From Eleginops maclovinus (lineage: Eukaryota; Chordata; Actinopteri; Perciformes; Eleginopidae), in the NCBI RefSeq assembly GCF_036324505.1, contig NC_086352.1, forward strand, positions 27,244,312-27,308,311: a stretch of DNA of 64,000 nt, given 5' to 3'. Positions 61,929 to 64,000 of this stretch are shown here, in pieces. Each line of letters starts with the position of its first letter. The stretch's first letter is position 1. The notes under the pieces are model-generated. The model was given only the letters and a program-made list of their open reading frames with translations, did no database searches and had not been told where the DNA came from. A program made the position numbers and the translations under genes.

Positions 61929-63383
61929 ATGGCGCCATTGTCTGCAGCTGAAAAGCAGCGGCGCTACAGGGCACGTCGTGACACTGACCCTGAGAGAAGA
62001 GAGAAATATCTCAATAATGAGAAAGAGAAGTGGAGAAAGGACAGAGAGGAAGGAAGAAAAAAGAAAGTGGCAGATCTCAGTGAAAGACATCAGACCCAGT
62101 GGTCTTTGGAAGAGAATACCAAATTAAATGATGGGGAGGTGTCTGGGAAAAGGTCAACAATCACGGTAAAGACAACTGTGATGACAACAGAGGATGCACT
62201 TGTGGAGGAGTTCCATAACAGGCTATTCAGATTTAGGCGGCACGTTTTTAATATCCGATGGCAGTACGGAGCCTACAGACAACTGAGAGACAATCTACGA
62301 GACAATGAATGTCTGCTGCATGTAGATTTTAGTGAGAACTACTCCTGCAAGTATTCTCACGAAATACAAGCAGTACATTTTGGAGGGTCACATCAGCAAG
62401 CCACCCTACATACTGGAGTACTGTACACTGCAGCTGAACAGTCTCCAGTAACCTTCTGCTCAATCTCACCTTCCAGGCGGCATGATCCCCCTGCTATATG
62501 GGCCCACCTTGACCCCGTGCTAGACATGGTGAGGGAAAGATACCCTCTTGTCAATCACCTCCATGTCTTCAGCGATGGTCCAGCTACTCAATATAAGCAA
62601 AAGGGCAACTTTTACCTGCTCTCAAAAGAGCCATTCAAGAAAGGCTTTAAAGACATCAGCTGGCATTTCTTTGAGGCCAGCCACGGAAAAGGGGCTCCAG
62701 ATGGTGTTGGGGGTACCCTTAAGAGATCAGCTGACACAATTGTGCGCCATGGAGGAGATATTCCAGATGCAGAAGCCATGTTCCACAAGTTGAGGAACAT
62801 GGGCACTTCAGTAGAACTTTTTTTTGTGGGCCAAGAAGATGTTGCGAGGAAAGTGCAAGAAATGGAGGATGCACCAACGCTTGTGCCTGTGAAAGGAACA
62901 ATGAAAATACATCAAGTCCTCAGTTCCTCTCCGGGAACAATTCAATACCGGGACATAACTTGCCTTTGCCAGGCAGACAAAGGTGTGCTGGACTGTGCAT
63001 GCTATGACCTGAAGGAGGTGAGCATGGGTCAAGAGGCAAGCATGGGTCAAGAGGCAAGCCTGCATTGCACCGAAGGACCATCACGGCCTGAGAACATCTC
63101 AAAAGGCAACATTGGTCAGTGGTGCATTATCAATTATGATGGTGAGCCCTACCCAGGCATCATCTTGGAGGTTGAGGATGATGTACAAGTAAAATGCATG
63201 CACAAGAATGGCACCAACAAGTTCTACTGGCCAAGTCCACGAGAGGACATTTCATGGTACAGGGATGACCAGGTTGTGTGTCTAATGAAAGAGCCACAAC
63301 CTCTGAATAAGAGGTCAGTTCAGCTGGAGAAGATGGTGTGGGATTTTGTTGGAAAACACATGGGTTGCTGGTCTGTTCCATAA
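61929..63383 (+). CDS. DDE-transposase-like protein, intact 484-codon ORF
   Basis: I recognise this as one of a multi-copy fish protein type, probably a transposase, without a firm superfamily. Residues 1-50 are highly basic (AEKQRRYRARR, later GRKKK), likely for DNA binding and nuclear import. Residues 95-130 are basic and helical. The core has candidate acidic residues D133 (HVDFSENY), D216 (FSDGPATQYK) and E249 (WHFFEASHGKG), with D258 in the GAPDGVGG motif; the triad would be DD32E. Residues 345-358 hold a CLC...CAC cysteine pair. Residues 395-455 (GQWCIINYDGEPYPG...) resemble an SH3/Tudor-like fold. An 18-bp in-frame duplication gives two SMGQEA units at 365-376. The start is the first ATG, with G at -3 and +4, just after a possible splice acceptor. 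Family members I recall carry a longer cysteine-bearing middle region, so this copy may be internally shortened. Confidence 0.8.
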   Translation: MAPLSAAEKQRRYRARRDTDPERREKYLNNEKEKWRKDREEGRKKKVADLSERHQTQWSLEENTKLNDGEVSGKRSTITVKTTVMTTEDALVEEFHNRLFRFRRHVFNIRWQYGAYRQLRDNLRDNECLLHVDFSENYSCKYSHEIQAVHFGGSHQQATLHTGVLYTAAEQSPVTFCSISPSRRHDPPAIWAHLDPVLDMVRERYPLVNHLHVFSDGPATQYKQKGNFYLLSKEPFKKGFKDISWHFFEASHGKGAPDGVGGTLKRSADTIVRHGGDIPDAEAMFHKLRNMGTSVELFFVGQEDVARKVQEMEDAPTLVPVKGTMKIHQVLSSSPGTIQYRDITCLCQADKGVLDCACYDLKEVSMGQEASMGQEASLHCTEGPSRPENISKGNIGQWCIINYDGEPYPGIILEVEDDVQVKCMHKNGTNKFYWPSPREDISWYRDDQVVCLMKEPQPLNKRSVQLEKMVWDFVGKHMGCWSVP

Positions 63384-64000
63384 CTGTCTCCGTCTGTGTC
63401 TGTCTCTGTCTGTCTTGTTGTTGCATAGTTGAGAGGTGAGAGGTGTGAGTGATTTTTGGTGTACAGAGAGTTTGTTCAATGTGGACATGCATCTACATGA
63501 GTTTGTTGAGAGGTGCTAAATGTTTCTTGAATGTTTGTTGTTCACTGGTTTGATGTCCACCCTGTTACTTCCTGTCCACCCTGTTTCTCCTCTGTCCATC
63601 CTGTTACCTGTGTGTGTTTTTTATGTTAATTAAATCAAATCAACAAATGTAATGCATGTCTCTGTGGTTATTTGAAGGGAATGAATCAGCAAAATAAATG
63701 TACTTAAAAATGGGTTCAAATTCCATTTATATTCCTTTTAAATCTAAAAGAAATGTGTTGAAATTACATTGTGCCTTAAACTGAACATGGCCTCTTTCAA
63801 TATAATGCTTGTTTATGCATACTTTCTGAAAATATCCTTGCAGGGTGAAATGAGGGACATTGTAGCTCTTAGAAAATGTAAATATTACTAAAACTGTGCA
63901 TTCAAAACAGTTATCAAGAGGAATGAGAATGTCCCATAACAGGGTGGACATTTGGCTTACGTCATGTATGAAGAATTTGGTAAAAAAACATTACAGTATA
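63384..64000. other. 3' flank of the ORF with motif cluster
   Basis: After the stop codon comes a TCTG-rich patch (63388-63417). Three direct element motifs follow at 63555-63607, then an AATAAA signal at 63693 and an inverted motif at 63936-63949. The frames here are short and featureless. The element's right end is either here or beyond the window. Confidence 0.5.

Larger units (their letters stand above)
61386..63949 (+). mobile_element. Candidate DNA transposon with subterminal repeats
   Basis: The span is the minimum set by the outermost copies of a 14-bp motif close to GTCCACCCTGTTAC that surround the 484-codon DDE-like ORF. Direct copies begin at 61386, 61577, 61733, 61748, 63555, 63574 and 63594. 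Inverted copies begin at 61773, 61792 (partial) and 63936. I saw none inside the ORF and none elsewhere in the window. This resembles subterminal transposase-binding repeats of a DNA transposon. No terminal inverted repeat or target duplication could be identified, and the right end may lie beyond the window. Superfamily is not assigned. A domesticated gene in a former element is an alternative. Confidence 0.6.

Noticed and set aside
62548..63102. Short frames inside the DDE-like ORF on either strand
   Set aside because: Shadows of the 484-codon frame.

Overview
This 64-kb window looks like vertebrate, almost certainly teleost (probably percomorph), nuclear DNA. The reasons are pure CA/GT microsatellites of 100-217 bp, a Tc1-like transposon of the Sleeping Beauty architecture, LINE tails of the L2/Maui and Rex3/RTE types, and an abundant fish interspersed repeat at 6365-6916. 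I found no host exon. The window is best read as a gene desert or part of a very large intron, with possible regulatory sites and scattered mobile elements. These genus- and family-level statements come from remembered repeat sequences, not from a database search.

Layout. Bases 1-23,100 are mostly single-copy non-coding sequence. They carry an RFX X-box (4583-4596), the fish repeat, three long CA arrays (9220, 10543, 13918), a CG/CA Z-DNA tract (13733) and an L2-like LINE tail ending at 16631. Bases 23,122-23,783 are a 662-bp uninterrupted alternating pyrimidine/purine tract. A structurally complete Tc1-like transposon follows (23,803-25,452, flanked by TA) with an intact 340-residue transposase and IR/DR ends, and then another L2-like tail.

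Bases 25,600-61,000 are again largely featureless non-coding DNA. They hold short LINE remnants (31,183; 47,841; 52,149), tandem X-boxes (34,994-35,022), GT and CA arrays, a compound (GGAC)37-(AC)101 array (45,003-45,359), a G-quadruplex/polypurine tract (59,919-60,028) and an ATT array (60,425).

The right end (about 61,380 to at least 63,950) is the most interesting region. An intact 484-codon ORF encodes a basic N-terminus, a DDE-transposase-like core and a possible SH3/Tudor-like C-terminal module. It is surrounded by about ten copies of a 14-bp motif, roughly GTCCACCCTGTTAC, in both orientations. I saw this motif only in the flanks and a putative 5' intron, not in the coding region. That is the expected layout of a DNA transposon with subterminal transposase-binding repeats. 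I could not define its outer ends or assign a superfamily. Apart from the two transposases acting on their own flanking repeats, nothing here suggests genes that work together.
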